Below are positions 7,324 through 16,900 of a stretch of 64,000 bases of DNA, piece after piece. The stretch spans positions 1 through 64,000 of the forward strand of contig JALNTX010000002.1 of the NCBI GenBank assembly GCA_035726825.1, given 5' to 3'. Both the position numbers and the translations under genes were made by a program. The first letter of the stretch is position 1, and each line of letters opens with the position of its first letter. The notes beneath the pieces were generated by a model that saw only the letters and a program-made list of their open reading frames with translations, had not been told where the DNA came from and did not search any database. The stretch is from Pseudocitrobacter sp913778145 (GTDB lineage Bacteria; Pseudomonadota; Gammaproteobacteria; Enterobacterales; Enterobacteriaceae).

Positions 7324-7680
7324 TCAGCTCCAGACTAAAGAATCATACTCAAGTATCCAAACCGCGCCACCGGGGCAATTGTCATCATAAAACCAAATTC
7401 CGTCATCCATTTCTTCTTCACTATCGGGAAAAGCAGATTTAAAGCAATCTATTTGCTCTTGTATACTCCCATTCAGGAACCGCCCATTTTTTGCAAGCTT
7501 AATCCGCCCCTCGTTCAGTAAGCGCGAGAGAACATAAAAAAAGATGCGTTTTCTTGTTTCAAAACTGTCGTCGCGAGCGCTATTTCGAGAGGTTGAATAA
7601 CATAATATTGCATCAAGTGTTTGTTGTTCGGCTGCGCTTACTATTTCCTGATATTCGTCTTCCATCAAAATATCTGCCAT
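7324..7680 (-). CDS. DUF596 family protein, probable immunity-type protein
   Basis: This 118-residue acidic protein begins at 7680 (MADILMEDEY), where ATG follows AGGAGGG. Longer in-frame extensions have no ribosome site and run into REP sequence. The body matches DUF596: EYQEIVSAAEQQTLDAIL, DDSFETRKRIFFYVLSRLLNEGRIKLAKNG, and the diagnostic C-terminus SEEEMDDGIWFYDDNCPGGAVWI. Members are small soluble proteins often found near polymorphic or CDI toxin loci, and some are thought to act as immunity proteins. The function is not proven. It is the first gene of the minus-strand pair with the CdiI-like gene. Confidence 0.7.
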   Translation of the reverse strand: MADILMEDEYQEIVSAAEQQTLDAILCYSTSRNSARDDSFETRKRIFFYVLSRLLNEGRIKLAKNGRFLNGSIQEQIDCFKSAFPDSEEEMDDGIWFYDDNCPGGAVWILEYDSLVWS

Positions 7681-7741
7681 TGAACCTTCCCTCCTATATA
7701 AGGAAAACCAAAATCTTGAGACTGATGACAAACGCGAAATT

Positions 7742-7840
7742 GCCTGATGCGCTACGCTTATCAGGCCTACAAGAATTCTGCAATATATTGAATTAGCACG
7801 ATTTTGTAGGCCGGATAAGGCGGTTACGCCGCATCCGGCA
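7742..7840. repeat. pair of REP units (BIME-like)
   Basis: Two palindromes, 7742-7770 (TGCCTGATGCGCTACGC type) and 7805-7840 (TAGGCCGGATAAGG type), stand in opposite orientation about 35 bp apart. They mark the left junction between the accessory block and hrpA. The rest of the 382-bp gap 7681-8062 holds a hairpin at 7868-7893 (GGAACCAAA/TTTGGTTCC) and no gene that I can support. Confidence 0.75.
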
Positions 7841-8014
7841 AGAACAAAGCGCACTTTGTCAGTAATCGGAACCAAAATCTTTGGTTTGGTTCCGAATCCA
7901 TACCAACGCTACCGCCCCACCCTGATCGCCGATCTGCACGCGCACAGATTACTCCTGCGCCCCCATGCAGAGTACATCTGCCACCGCTTTTCAGAATCCA
8001 TAAAGAAGCCCGGC

Positions 8015-8045
8015 AGCATTCGCTAGCCGGGCTTCTGAGAGCCTT
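8015..8045 (-). terminator. hrpA terminator
   Basis: A perfect 10-bp stem GAAGCCCGGC/GCCGGGCTTC with an 11-nt loop, followed on the minus strand by TTTAT, lies just past the hrpA stop codon. Confidence 0.7.
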
Positions 8046-8062
8046 TACTGAACCGTAAAACG

Positions 8063-11000
8063 TTATGCGCTAATCTGCTCCATCGCCTGCAACACACGCT
8101 TATCGGAAATCGGGTATGGCGTACCCAACTGCTGAGCGAAGAAACTGACGCGCAGCTCTTCAATCATCCAGCGGATCTCCTGGACATCGTCATCATCCCG
8201 ACGCGCAGGCGGCAGTTTATTCAGCCACTGCTGCCAGGCCTGCTGCACGCTTTCCACCTTCAGCATTTGCGCTCGGTCACGGTGCGGGTCGATCGCCAGT
8301 TTTTCTAGTCGTTTCTCAATCGCCTGCAAATAGCGCAGCGTGTCGCCGAGACGTTTGAAACCGTTGCCGGTAACAAAACCACGATAAACCAGACCGCCCA
8401 TCTGCGCTTTGATATCCGACAGCCCCAGCGCCATGGTCATATCCACGCGCCCTTTCAGGCGTTTGTTGATATTGAACACCGCAGTAAGGATCTGCTCGAC
8501 CTGTTTGGCGATTTCGACAACGGTTTCATTCAGTTCAGCACGCACTTTATCATGCAGCTTCGTGAACCCTTCCTCGGTCCATACCGGGCCGCCCGCCTCA
8601 TCAATCAGCTTATCGACGCCACAGGAGATGCAGTCGTCAATGAGATCCAGCACTTTGCCATACGGGTTAAAATAGAGCCCCAGCTTGGCTTTGTTCGGCA
8701 ATTTCTCGTGCAGATATTTAATCGGCGACGGAATGTTCAGCAGCAGTAAGCGGCGTAAACCACGCCACATCGCCTGCTGTTGTTCCTGCGGGTTATCAAA
8801 CAGCTTAATCGCCACGCTTTCACGCTCATCCACCAGCGCCGGCCAGGCCTTCACTTTGTAGTTGCCGCGTTTTTGCTCGTAGTGATCCGGCAGGTTACCG
8901 AAACTCCAGATATGCAGCCCGCTTTGTTCGATGCCATCATCGGCAACGGCGGAAAGCGTTTCCTGAACTTTACCTTTAAGCGTATCTTTCAGCGCCTGAA
9001 GGGAACGCCCTTCTTGAAGTTTCTTGTTTTTGTCATCCACCACGCGGAATGTGATTTTCAGGTGATCGGGCACCTGATCCCACTGCCAGGCGTCGCGGTC
9101 AACGGTGACTCCGGTCATACGGCGCAGTTCGCGCTCAAGGCTATCGAGCAGCGGCAGTTCCAGCGGTGTGGCGCGGCCTAAAAACGCTTCAGCGTAGTTT
9201 GGCGCAGGCACAAAGTTACGACGCACCGGTTTCGGCAGCGATTTAATCAGTGCGATAACCAGTTCACGACGCAGGCCAGGTATCTGCCACTCAAACCCGC
9301 TCTCATCCACCTGGTTTAGCAGCGGCAGCGGAATATGTACGGTCACGCCGTCCGCATCCGCGCCCGGTTCAAACTGATAGCTTAAACGCAGCTTGAGATT
9401 GCCCTGATGCCAGAAGTTCGGGTAGTCCAGCTTACTGACCTTTTCCGCCCCTTCTTTAATCAGCATGCTCTTTTCAAAGTTGAGCAGATCCGGCGTTTCA
9501 CGGCTGGCCTTTTTCCACCAGTTATCAAAGTGACGGGCAGAGATGACGTCGTGGCTGATGCGCTGATCGTAAAACTCAAATAAGGTTTCGTCGTCCACCA
9601 GAATATCGCGACGGCGCGATTTGTGTTCCAGTTCTTCAATTTCGCTGCGCAGTTTCAGGTTTTCACGGAAGAACGCATGACGCGTCTGCCAGTCGCCTTC
9701 CACCAGCGCATGGCGAATAAAGAGCTCACGGCATAGCGCCGGGTCAATCTGGCTGTAGTTCACCTTACGCGCGGCAACGATCGGCAGCCCGTAAACGGTC
9801 ACTTTCTCCGTCGCCATAACCGCGCCCTGCGCCCGCTCCCAGTGCGGTTCACTGTAAGAACGTTTGATCAGATGCTGGGCAACCGGCTCCACCCATTCCG
9901 GGTCGATGCGTGCCGCGATGCGGCCCCACAGGCGGCTGGTTTCCACCAGTTCAGCAACCATGGTCCATTTCGGCGGCTTTTTGAATAAACCGGAACCAGG
10001 GAAGATCGAAAAGCGCGCATTACGTGCGCCGGTGAACTCCTGTTTATCGGCATCTTTCATGCCGATATGGGAAAGCAGGCCAGTGAGCAGCGCGATATGG
10101 ATTTCGCGATATTCCGCCGGTTCGCTGTTGACCGGAATCCCCAGTTCTTTAACCACCTGGCGCAGCTGGGTATAGATATCCTGCCATTCACGCACGCGCA
10201 GATAGTTGAGGAAATCCGTGCGGCATTGGCGACGGAACGCATTCGATGACAGCGCTTTTTGCTGCTCGCCGAGGTAGTTCCACAGATTCACAAACGCGAG
10301 GAAGTCAGATTCTTTATCGTGGAAACGACGATGTTTTTCGTCCGAGGCTTGCTGTTTGTCCATCGGGCGTTCACGGGGATCCTGAATAGACAAGGCAGAG
10401 GTAATAATCATCGCTTCGCGCACGCAGCCGTGTTTTTGCGCTTCCAGTACCATACGGGCCAAACGCGGGTCAACCGGTAGTTGCGATAACTGGCGGCCCA
10501 ACGGCGTCAGTTTATAGGCGGTTTGCTGTTCATCCGTGGTGATGGCGCCAAGTTCCTCAAGCAGACGCACACCATCCTGAATGTTGCGTTTATCCGGCGC
10601 TTCCACAAATGGGAAGGCAGCGATATCTCCCAGCCCCAGCGCGGTCATCTGCAAAATAACGGACGCCAGGTTGGTACGCAGAATTTCCGGGTCGGTAAAT
10701 TCCGGACGCGACAGGAAATCATCTTCCGAATAGAGTCGAATACAGATCCCTTCCGAGACGCGCCCGCATCGCCCTTTACGCTGGTTTGCCGACGCCTGCG
10801 ACACCGGTTCAATCGGCAGACGTTGCACTTTGGTACGATAACTGTAGCGGCTGATACGCGCGGTGCCTGGATCGATAACGTATTTAATCCCCGGCACGGT
10901 CAGCGAGGTTTCCGCAACGTTGGTCGCCAGCACGATGCGACGCCCACTATGCGACTGGAAGACGCGGTTCTGTTCACTATTAGAGAGCCGCGCATACAGC

Positions 11001-11965
11001 GGCAGGATCTCCGTATGGCGCAGATCCCGCTTGCTGAGCGCATCAGCGGTGTCGCGAATTTCACGCTCGCCGCTCATAAAGATCAGGATGTCGCCCGCAC
11101 TTTCCCGCCCCAGTTCGTCCACGGCGTCAAAAATGGCCTGTAGTTGGTCACGTTCGGTGTCATCTGCCTCTTCAACAATCGGGCGATAGCGCACTTCCAC
11201 CGGATAGGTACGCCCTGAAACTTCAATAATCGGCGCATTGTTAAAGTGGCGCGAGAAGCGTTCCGGGTCGATGGTTGCGGAAGTAATGATAATTTTGAGA
11301 TCGGGGCGTCGCGGCAGCAGCTCTTTCAGGTAACCGAGCAAAAAATCGATGTTCAGGCTGCGTTCGTGCGCTTCATCGATAATGATGGTGTCGTACTGCA
11401 TTAACAGGCGGTCCTGCTGGATTTCCGCCAGCAGGATACCGTCGGTCATCAGCTTAACCATGGTGTTATCGCTGACGTGATCGCTAAAACGGACTTTATA
11501 ACCGATGCAACCGCCCGGTTCCGTTTTCAGCTCTTCCGCAATACGGTTCGCCACAGTACGCGCCGCGAGACGACGCGGCTGGGTATGGCCAATTAGCCCT
11601 TTGATTCCGCGCCCCAGTTCCATACAAATCTTCGGCAACTGGGTCGTTTTCCCGGAACCGGTCTCCCCGGCGACAATCACCACCTGGTAGTCGCGCACCG
11701 CCTCAAGAATATCCTGTTTCTTCTGGCTAACCGGCAGGTTATCCGGATAGGTAATCTCCGGGCGAGCGGCTTCGCGCAGCAGAACTTTACCTGCTGCCTG
11801 TTCAATCTCTTTCGCCATTTCCTGGTAAATGGCCTGTTGTGCATCAGGATTTTTAACCTTCTTCACACCGTGCAGGCGACGGGCAAAGCGCTGTTTATCG
11901 CGCAGCGTCAATGCGTCGAGCTGCTGATTCAGCATCGCGAAGGTGAGTTTTTGTTGTTCTGTCAT
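8063..11965 (-). CDS. hrpA: ATP-dependent RNA helicase HrpA
   Basis: HrpA is a DEAH-box RNA helicase of 1300 residues, the same as E. coli. In E. coli it takes part in fimbrial mRNA processing and in rescuing stalled or collided ribosomes. Visible motifs are GETGSGKTT (Walker A, residues 100-108), TQPRRLAARTVANRI (motif Ia), DEAH (197-200), SATID (motif III) and the motif VI region QRKGRCGR. The rest is the winged-helix/OB-fold core and the long HrpA-specific C-terminus ending AMEQISA. I chose the ATG at 11965 (MTEQQKL) as in E. coli; an ATG five codons upstream is also open and neither has a strong ribosome site. Confidence 0.97.
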   Translation of the reverse strand: MTEQQKLTFAMLNQQLDALTLRDKQRFARRLHGVKKVKNPDAQQAIYQEMAKEIEQAAGKVLLREAARPEITYPDNLPVSQKKQDILEAVRDYQVVIVAGETGSGKTTQLPKICMELGRGIKGLIGHTQPRRLAARTVANRIAEELKTEPGGCIGYKVRFSDHVSDNTMVKLMTDGILLAEIQQDRLLMQYDTIIIDEAHERSLNIDFLLGYLKELLPRRPDLKIIITSATIDPERFSRHFNNAPIIEVSGRTYPVEVRYRPIVEEADDTERDQLQAIFDAVDELGRESAGDILIFMSGEREIRDTADALSKRDLRHTEILPLYARLSNSEQNRVFQSHSGRRIVLATNVAETSLTVPGIKYVIDPGTARISRYSYRTKVQRLPIEPVSQASANQRKGRCGRVSEGICIRLYSEDDFLSRPEFTDPEILRTNLASVILQMTALGLGDIAAFPFVEAPDKRNIQDGVRLLEELGAITTDEQQTAYKLTPLGRQLSQLPVDPRLARMVLEAQKHGCVREAMIITSALSIQDPRERPMDKQQASDEKHRRFHDKESDFLAFVNLWNYLGEQQKALSSNAFRRQCRTDFLNYLRVREWQDIYTQLRQVVKELGIPVNSEPAEYREIHIALLTGLLSHIGMKDADKQEFTGARNARFSIFPGSGLFKKPPKWTMVAELVETSRLWGRIAARIDPEWVEPVAQHLIKRSYSEPHWERAQGAVMATEKVTVYGLPIVAARKVNYSQIDPALCRELFIRHALVEGDWQTRHAFFRENLKLRSEIEELEHKSRRRDILVDDETLFEFYDQRISHDVISARHFDNWWKKASRETPDLLNFEKSMLIKEGAEKVSKLDYPNFWHQGNLKLRLSYQFEPGADADGVTVHIPLPLLNQVDESGFEWQIPGLRRELVIALIKSLPKPVRRNFVPAPNYAEAFLGRATPLELPLLDSLERELRRMTGVTVDRDAWQWDQVPDHLKITFRVVDDKNKKLQEGRSLQALKDTLKGKVQETLSAVADDGIEQSGLHIWSFGNLPDHYEQKRGNYKVKAWPALVDERESVAIKLFDNPQEQQQAMWRGLRRLLLLNIPSPIKYLHEKLPNKAKLGLYFNPYGKVLDLIDDCISCGVDKLIDEAGGPVWTEEGFTKLHDKVRAELNETVVEIAKQVEQILTAVFNINKRLKGRVDMTMALGLSDIKAQMGGLVYRGFVTGNGFKRLGDTLRYLQAIEKRLEKLAIDPHRDRAQMLKVESVQQAWQQWLNKLPPARRDDDDVQEIRWMIEELRVSFFAQQLGTPYPISDKRVLQAMEQISA

Positions 11966-12203
11966 AGCGTTATCGGGCATCTGTGTGCCGGAAATGTTCT
12001 CGTCATACGTTCCCTCCAGAATACCACACCTGGCCTGATACCGAACGGTTTTCCCGGTATGCGGTATAAAGAGGAAAGTGAGTTATTCAAAAAAATCGAA
12101 CAGAGGATTCGATATATTGCGCTATCCCTGTGGCAGGATTGTGAATAAAGTGTCTGCAAGCAACCGGGCAAGGCCCGTCACTCAAAGTATAAAGGAAACA
12201 CCC

Positions 12204-12809
12204 ATGAGCAAAGTATTGGTTCTGAAATCCAGCATCCTGGCAGGCTACTCCCAGTCTAATCAGCTGTCCGACTATTTTGTTGAACAGTGGCGTGAAAAAC
12301 ACAGCGCGGACGAAATCACCGTTCGTGACCTGGCTGCTAACCCGGTACCGGTACTGGATGGCGAACTGGTCGGCGCGCTGCGTCCGAGCGATTCCCCGCT
12401 GACGCCGCGTCAACAGGAAGCGCTGGCACTGTCTGACGAGCTGATTGCTGAACTGAAAGCGCACGACGTTATCGTGATTGCCGCGCCGATGTACAACTTC
12501 AACATCTCTACTCAGCTGAAAAACTATTTTGACCTGGTTGCCCGCGCTGGCGTGACTTTCCGTTACACCGAGAAAGGCCCTGAAGGTCTGGTCACCGGTA
12601 AGAAAACCGTGGTCATCACCAGCCGTGGCGGTATTCATAAAGATACCCCGACTGACCAGGTGACTCCGTACCTGTCTACCTTCCTGGGCTTTATCGGCCT
12701 GACCGACGTGAAATTCGTCTTTGCGGAAGGTATTGCTTATGGCCCGGAAATGGCGGCCAAAGCGCAGGAAGATGCGAAAGCAGCCATTGACGCTATCGTT
12801 GCAGCGTAA
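12204..12809 (+). CDS. azoR: FMN-dependent NADH:quinone/azo oxidoreductase AzoR
   Basis: This 201-residue flavodoxin-fold enzyme reduces quinones and azo compounds with NADH through FMN in the cytoplasm and protects against thiol and quinone stress. It begins MSKVLVLKSSILAGYSQSNQL with the FMN phosphate-binding loop. It continues with APMYNFNISTQLKNYFD (flavin isoalloxazine loop) and SRGGIHKD. The start at 12204 follows AAAGGAAA. It is divergent from hrpA, as in E. coli, and has its own terminator. K-12 carries ynbABCD and ydbD between azoR and ydbC; these are missing here. Confidence 0.96.
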   Translation: MSKVLVLKSSILAGYSQSNQLSDYFVEQWREKHSADEITVRDLAANPVPVLDGELVGALRPSDSPLTPRQQEALALSDELIAELKAHDVIVIAAPMYNFNISTQLKNYFDLVARAGVTFRYTEKGPEGLVTGKKTVVITSRGGIHKDTPTDQVTPYLSTFLGFIGLTDVKFVFAEGIAYGPEMAAKAQEDAKAAIDAIVAA

Positions 12810-12819
12810 GATTTAAGAG

Positions 12820-12846
12820 GCCTCCCGCGAAACGGGAGGCTTTTTT
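12820..12846 (+). terminator. azoR intrinsic terminator
   Basis: GCCTCCCG/CGGGAGGC 8-bp stem with a CGAAA loop, followed by TTTTTT, starts 11 bp after the azoR stop. Confidence 0.9.
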
Positions 12847-12848
12847 AT

Positions 12849-13721
12849 TTAACCCGCATTTTTCGCAATGCTGTCCAGCGTTGCCAGCACATCATCAGAT
12901 AGTTCTAACTCTCCCGCCGCCATATTCTCCCGCAAATGCCCCACCGAAGAAGTACCAGGAATCAACAGGATATTTGGCGAACGCTGCAGCAACCACGCCA
13001 GCGCCACCTGCATCGGCGTCGCGCCAAGGCTTGCGGCAACGTCGGAAAGCGTTGACGATTGCAGCGGCGTAAAACCACCGAGCGGGAAGAACGGCACATA
13101 GGCAATGCCGTCACGCGCCAGCGCATCAATCAGCGCGTCGTCGGCACGGTGCGCGATGTTGTATTCGTTCTGCACGCAGACAATTTCCGCAATTTTACGT
13201 GCTTCAGCGACCTGCGTCGGTGTCACGTTACTCAGGCCGATATGCTTCACCAGCCCCTGCTGTTGCAGTTCCGCCAGTACGGTAAAGTTAGCTTCGATCG
13301 AGCCTTCTGCCGGGCCGTGACCGTCACCGAGCATCACGCGCAGGTTAACCACATCCAGCACATCGAGGCCTAGGTTTCGCAGGTTATCGTGTACCGCCTG
13401 CTTGAGTTCCTCAGGTGAAAAAGCCGGTAGCCAGGACGCATCGCTCCCGCGACGCGCGCCAATTTTAGTCACAACCGTCAGGTCATCCGGGTACGGATGC
13501 AGAGCTTCGCGGATAATCTGGTTGGTGACATGAGGGCCATAAAAATCGCTGGTGTCGATGTGATTGACGCCCAGCGCGAGCGCTTCACGTAAGACCGTAA
13601 TAGCAACATGGCGATCTTTTGGCGGCCCAAAGACGCCGGGGCCAGCCAGCTGCATCGCGCCATAACCCAGTCGTTTTACCGATTTTGTACCGAGAGTAAA
13701 CGTACCACTGTTGTTGCTCAT
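12849..13721 (-). CDS. pdxI: aldo-keto reductase YdbC (pyridoxal reductase PdxI)
   Basis: This 290-residue TIM-barrel aldo-keto reductase matches E. coli YdbC throughout. Visible features are RLGYGAMQLAGPGVFGPP, the catalytic aspartate and tyrosine in NHIDTSDFYGPHV, TKIGARRG, and the NADPH phosphate region LLIPGTSSVGHLREN. YdbC was shown to reduce pyridoxal to pyridoxine in vitamin B6 metabolism and is also named PdxI. The ATG at 13721 has AGGG upstream. It is convergent with azoR and shares the short gap with the azoR terminator. The ydbA gene lies upstream on the same strand as in K-12, with a REP pair between. Confidence 0.9.
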   Translation of the reverse strand: MSNNSGTFTLGTKSVKRLGYGAMQLAGPGVFGPPKDRHVAITVLREALALGVNHIDTSDFYGPHVTNQIIREALHPYPDDLTVVTKIGARRGSDASWLPAFSPEELKQAVHDNLRNLGLDVLDVVNLRVMLGDGHGPAEGSIEANFTVLAELQQQGLVKHIGLSNVTPTQVAEARKIAEIVCVQNEYNIAHRADDALIDALARDGIAYVPFFPLGGFTPLQSSTLSDVAASLGATPMQVALAWLLQRSPNILLIPGTSSVGHLRENMAAGELELSDDVLATLDSIAKNAG

Positions 13722-13816
13722 AACACCCTGTCCTGTTTAAGGCAGATTAAGAGCACACAGTATAGAAATGAACGTGCGGGGATGAAATGTGTAATAAATG
13801 CGAATGTGTAAAAAAG

Positions 13817-13921
13817 TGCCGGATGAGCACAACTTCTCATCCGGCACACGCATTACTGCCCGGTGGCGCTGCGCTTAGCGGGCCTACGGGTTATAGACCT
13901 GTAGGCCGCCATCCGGCGCAT
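13817..13921. repeat. cluster of REP units between pdxI and ydbA
   Basis: Three arms are visible: TGCCGGATGAG...CTCATCCGGCA at 13817-13846, a CCCGGTGGCGCTGCGC palindrome near 13859-13884, and TGTAGGCCGCCATCCGGCG at about 13900-13918. They lie directly after the ydbA stop. Confidence 0.7.
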
Positions 13922-13927
13922 CAAACA

Positions 13928-16900
13928 TCAGAACGTTTTCTTAAAGTTCAGCATCACGCCTTTATCGCTGATGCCGTCCTCTTTCCAGTGGTAGGCATCC
14001 AGATTCAGCGAACTTTCTTTGCTGCTGTACTTCACGCCGACGCTTGCGAGGCTGTTGATGCCGCCGCCCTTCTGCCCGTCATCGACGTTGAAATGCTGGC
14101 TGCCGGCCCCTGCCAGGCTTGCCGTGCGCTGGCTTTTCGCGTAGCTCAGGTTCGGCCCACCTTCCAGCGTCGTGTTCGCGCTCCAGCCGTCTTTCCCTGC
14201 GTAGTCCAGTTTCAGCCCGACGATGCTGTCCACCGCCGTTTCGCTGCCGCTGTTCATGCTCAGGTTAAAGTCTCCGGCGTTACGTTCCTGATAACCGCCC
14301 TCAAGCGTATGACGCACTTTCACACCCGCATACGGGGTGATTTTCAGCCCTTCGCGCGGTTCAAAGGTTTTCGCCCCTTCGCTACGCAACTCCAGGTACT
14401 GCTGTTTCACGTCCGTATCCGCCGTTTTGCTAACATCGCCGTAAGCCACCGAGCGGCTGCTGTCGAGGTTATGCACGTCATAACGCAGCGCGTTGTTCCA
14501 GCGCATACCATTGTCGAAGGACATCTGGTGCTTCAGGCCAAAGAACTGGCTGTAGCCGCCGGTCACGCCATTATCGCCCGCTTTCTGCGCACCGTCGCCA
14601 TCCAGACGCGCGATACCGTATTCCAGGCTCATGCTCTGGCTTTCGCTCAGGTCAACGGTTTTACGTAACGCCAGCATGTCATACTTGGTATTATTTCCGA
14701 GTTCCGCACGTGGGTCACCTTTCGCCACCACGTTGAAGGCCAGACCGTTGCCCATCTTCGGCGCGGCATCCGCCAGCATGCTGAAGCGGTTACTTAACAC
14801 ACGCGCTTCGCGGAATACCGTGGTCGCCTGGCTACCGCTGACCTGCTTCAGGGCGCTGTTCAGTTCAGCCGTAGTGCCGACGTTCAGGCTGGTATACAGC
14901 TCGTTATTGGTGTAACCCGCATCCAGCGCCTTCGCCACGTCATTCACCGAAGCATCGCTCGCCACATCGGTGTAGGCGTTTTTGCTCATGATGACGTCAA
15001 CGTTGCCGCTGGCATCGGTGCTGCCTTTGGCGGTCCATACTACGGACGTTGAGGTGATGGCATCGGCGTCGGTCAGGTTGCTGCCTTCCACCACGTTGTC
15101 GAAACTGACCGTGGTATCTGCCGTACCGGCGGCGAAACCGGTGTTGATCCCGACACCGTTCATGCTGGCGTTGTTGACCTTCAGCTTACCGGCGCTGCCA
15201 TCAACGTTGGTGCCGACGATATAGCCGTTGAGATTGTTACTGCTGCCATCGCTACTACCGCCATCCGTCGTTTCACTGAAAGGTGAAGTGGTGTACGAGT
15301 TTGGCATGTCCGGCAACGTGTAGTCGGTGTAATGCACTTCGGTATTGTTACCGTTGTTGCCGTTCACCCCTTCCACGTTCACGCTGTCGCCCTGCTTAAT
15401 CAACCCCGAACCGGTCACGCCATCGGCAATCACCACGGTACCGTTGTTAACGATATGGCCTTGTGTTCCCAACACACTGAACGCAAAGGAATCGTTAGCA
15501 TAGATATTAATCGTGCCGTTGTTCTCAATCACCGCGTCTGTGGTAGCGTTGGCATCCAGTTGCATACCAATCAACCCGGTATCGGTGGTGCCTTCGGTAC
15601 CCAGATTGATAACGCCGTTGTTAACCAGTTGTGCGTTTTTATCGCCTTCCATCGCCACGGCATTGTTGCCGCTGATGTTCATTACGCCATCGTTCAGCGC
15701 AACATAGTTGCTGTGGGTGAACTTAACCGCGCTGGCGTTATCTTTATCGAAGTTGATGACCCCGCCATCCTGGTTCCACAGGAAGGCATCACTTTCTGTC
15801 GCACCGGCAGTACTTACTGCCACGGTGACTTTCGCATCCACCACGCCCTTGTTAATAAACTGGCTGGCGCCATCGTCGTAGTGAATAGCACCCGCACCCA
15901 GTGCAGCATCCAGCGTCATTTCACCGGTGTTATATAACGTGGCGTTAGCATTGCTGCCCTGGAAGCGAATGGCATTTTTGCTGTTATCGAGGATGAGCTT
16001 GCCGCTGTTGTTGAACGTTGATTGGTCGTCAATATCCAGCGTCCCGGCATTGTTATTTTCATCCTGATAGCCCATCTTCCAGGTACCCGCGTTATTCACC
16101 ACCGCAGAGTTATAGAGAATGGCACCTTTACGCGCCTCGCCGCCTGCAAGGTTATTGAATACAGCATCGCCCTGAGCGTTAACGCGCGCCGACGCGATAC
16201 CGCCGTTATTCACCGTGCCATCATGAAGATGCAGTGTTGAAAGAGATCCGGTGTTATTAATTACCGCATTACTGTTTTTCTCAATTTTCACGGTATCATT
16301 TAGCGTACCGTTGTTATTGAAAGTCCCTCCTTCCAAATTAACTGTATTTAATACGCCGTCATTAGTTAATGTTCCGCCATTACTTACGATAATAGCAGAA
16401 TTGATTTTGCCGCTCTCCTCGTTAACCAGAGCACCATTTTCAATTACCTGAATTGTTCCATTTTTAGCAGTACCAGCATTGGTGACATCTCCAGTGATAA
16501 TGGCACCTGACGATAGAGATACTGTCTGACCAGCAGAACTTAACACATCACCATCATCATACAAATCGGCCACATAATTATCCGTCGGGTTATACTCATA
16601 GGCCCCCTGGCAAATACCAAAGGTACAGATGGTGCCATAGTTGATAATAAGTCCTGTGCCATCGTTATAAAATGCCTGACCGTTTTCCGCATTGATGTTG
16701 ATCACGCCCGTTTTGTCATTGATGGCCGTCCCGGCATGATAAACAGCCATACCAACGAGTTTATTTACTCCAAGAGAATCATTATAATTTTCATTTTTTT
16801 CCAGGTTAATTGTACCCTGGTTAATAACCGTATTAGTTTCACCATACGCCGCCATCCCCGCTCCCGCGTTGTAGACGGTGATCACACCATTCTCATGGTT

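Noticed and set aside
7868..7893. Hairpin GGAACCAAA/TTTGGTTCC as a terminator
   Set aside because: It has no T-run on either side and lies between two REP units and the hrpA terminator. Its role is unclear, so it is mentioned only within the gap description.
13787..14668. 293-codon open frame antisense to the ydbA barrel
   Set aside because: It overlaps the REP cluster and mirrors the barrel-coding strand. No ribosome site or domain is recognisable.
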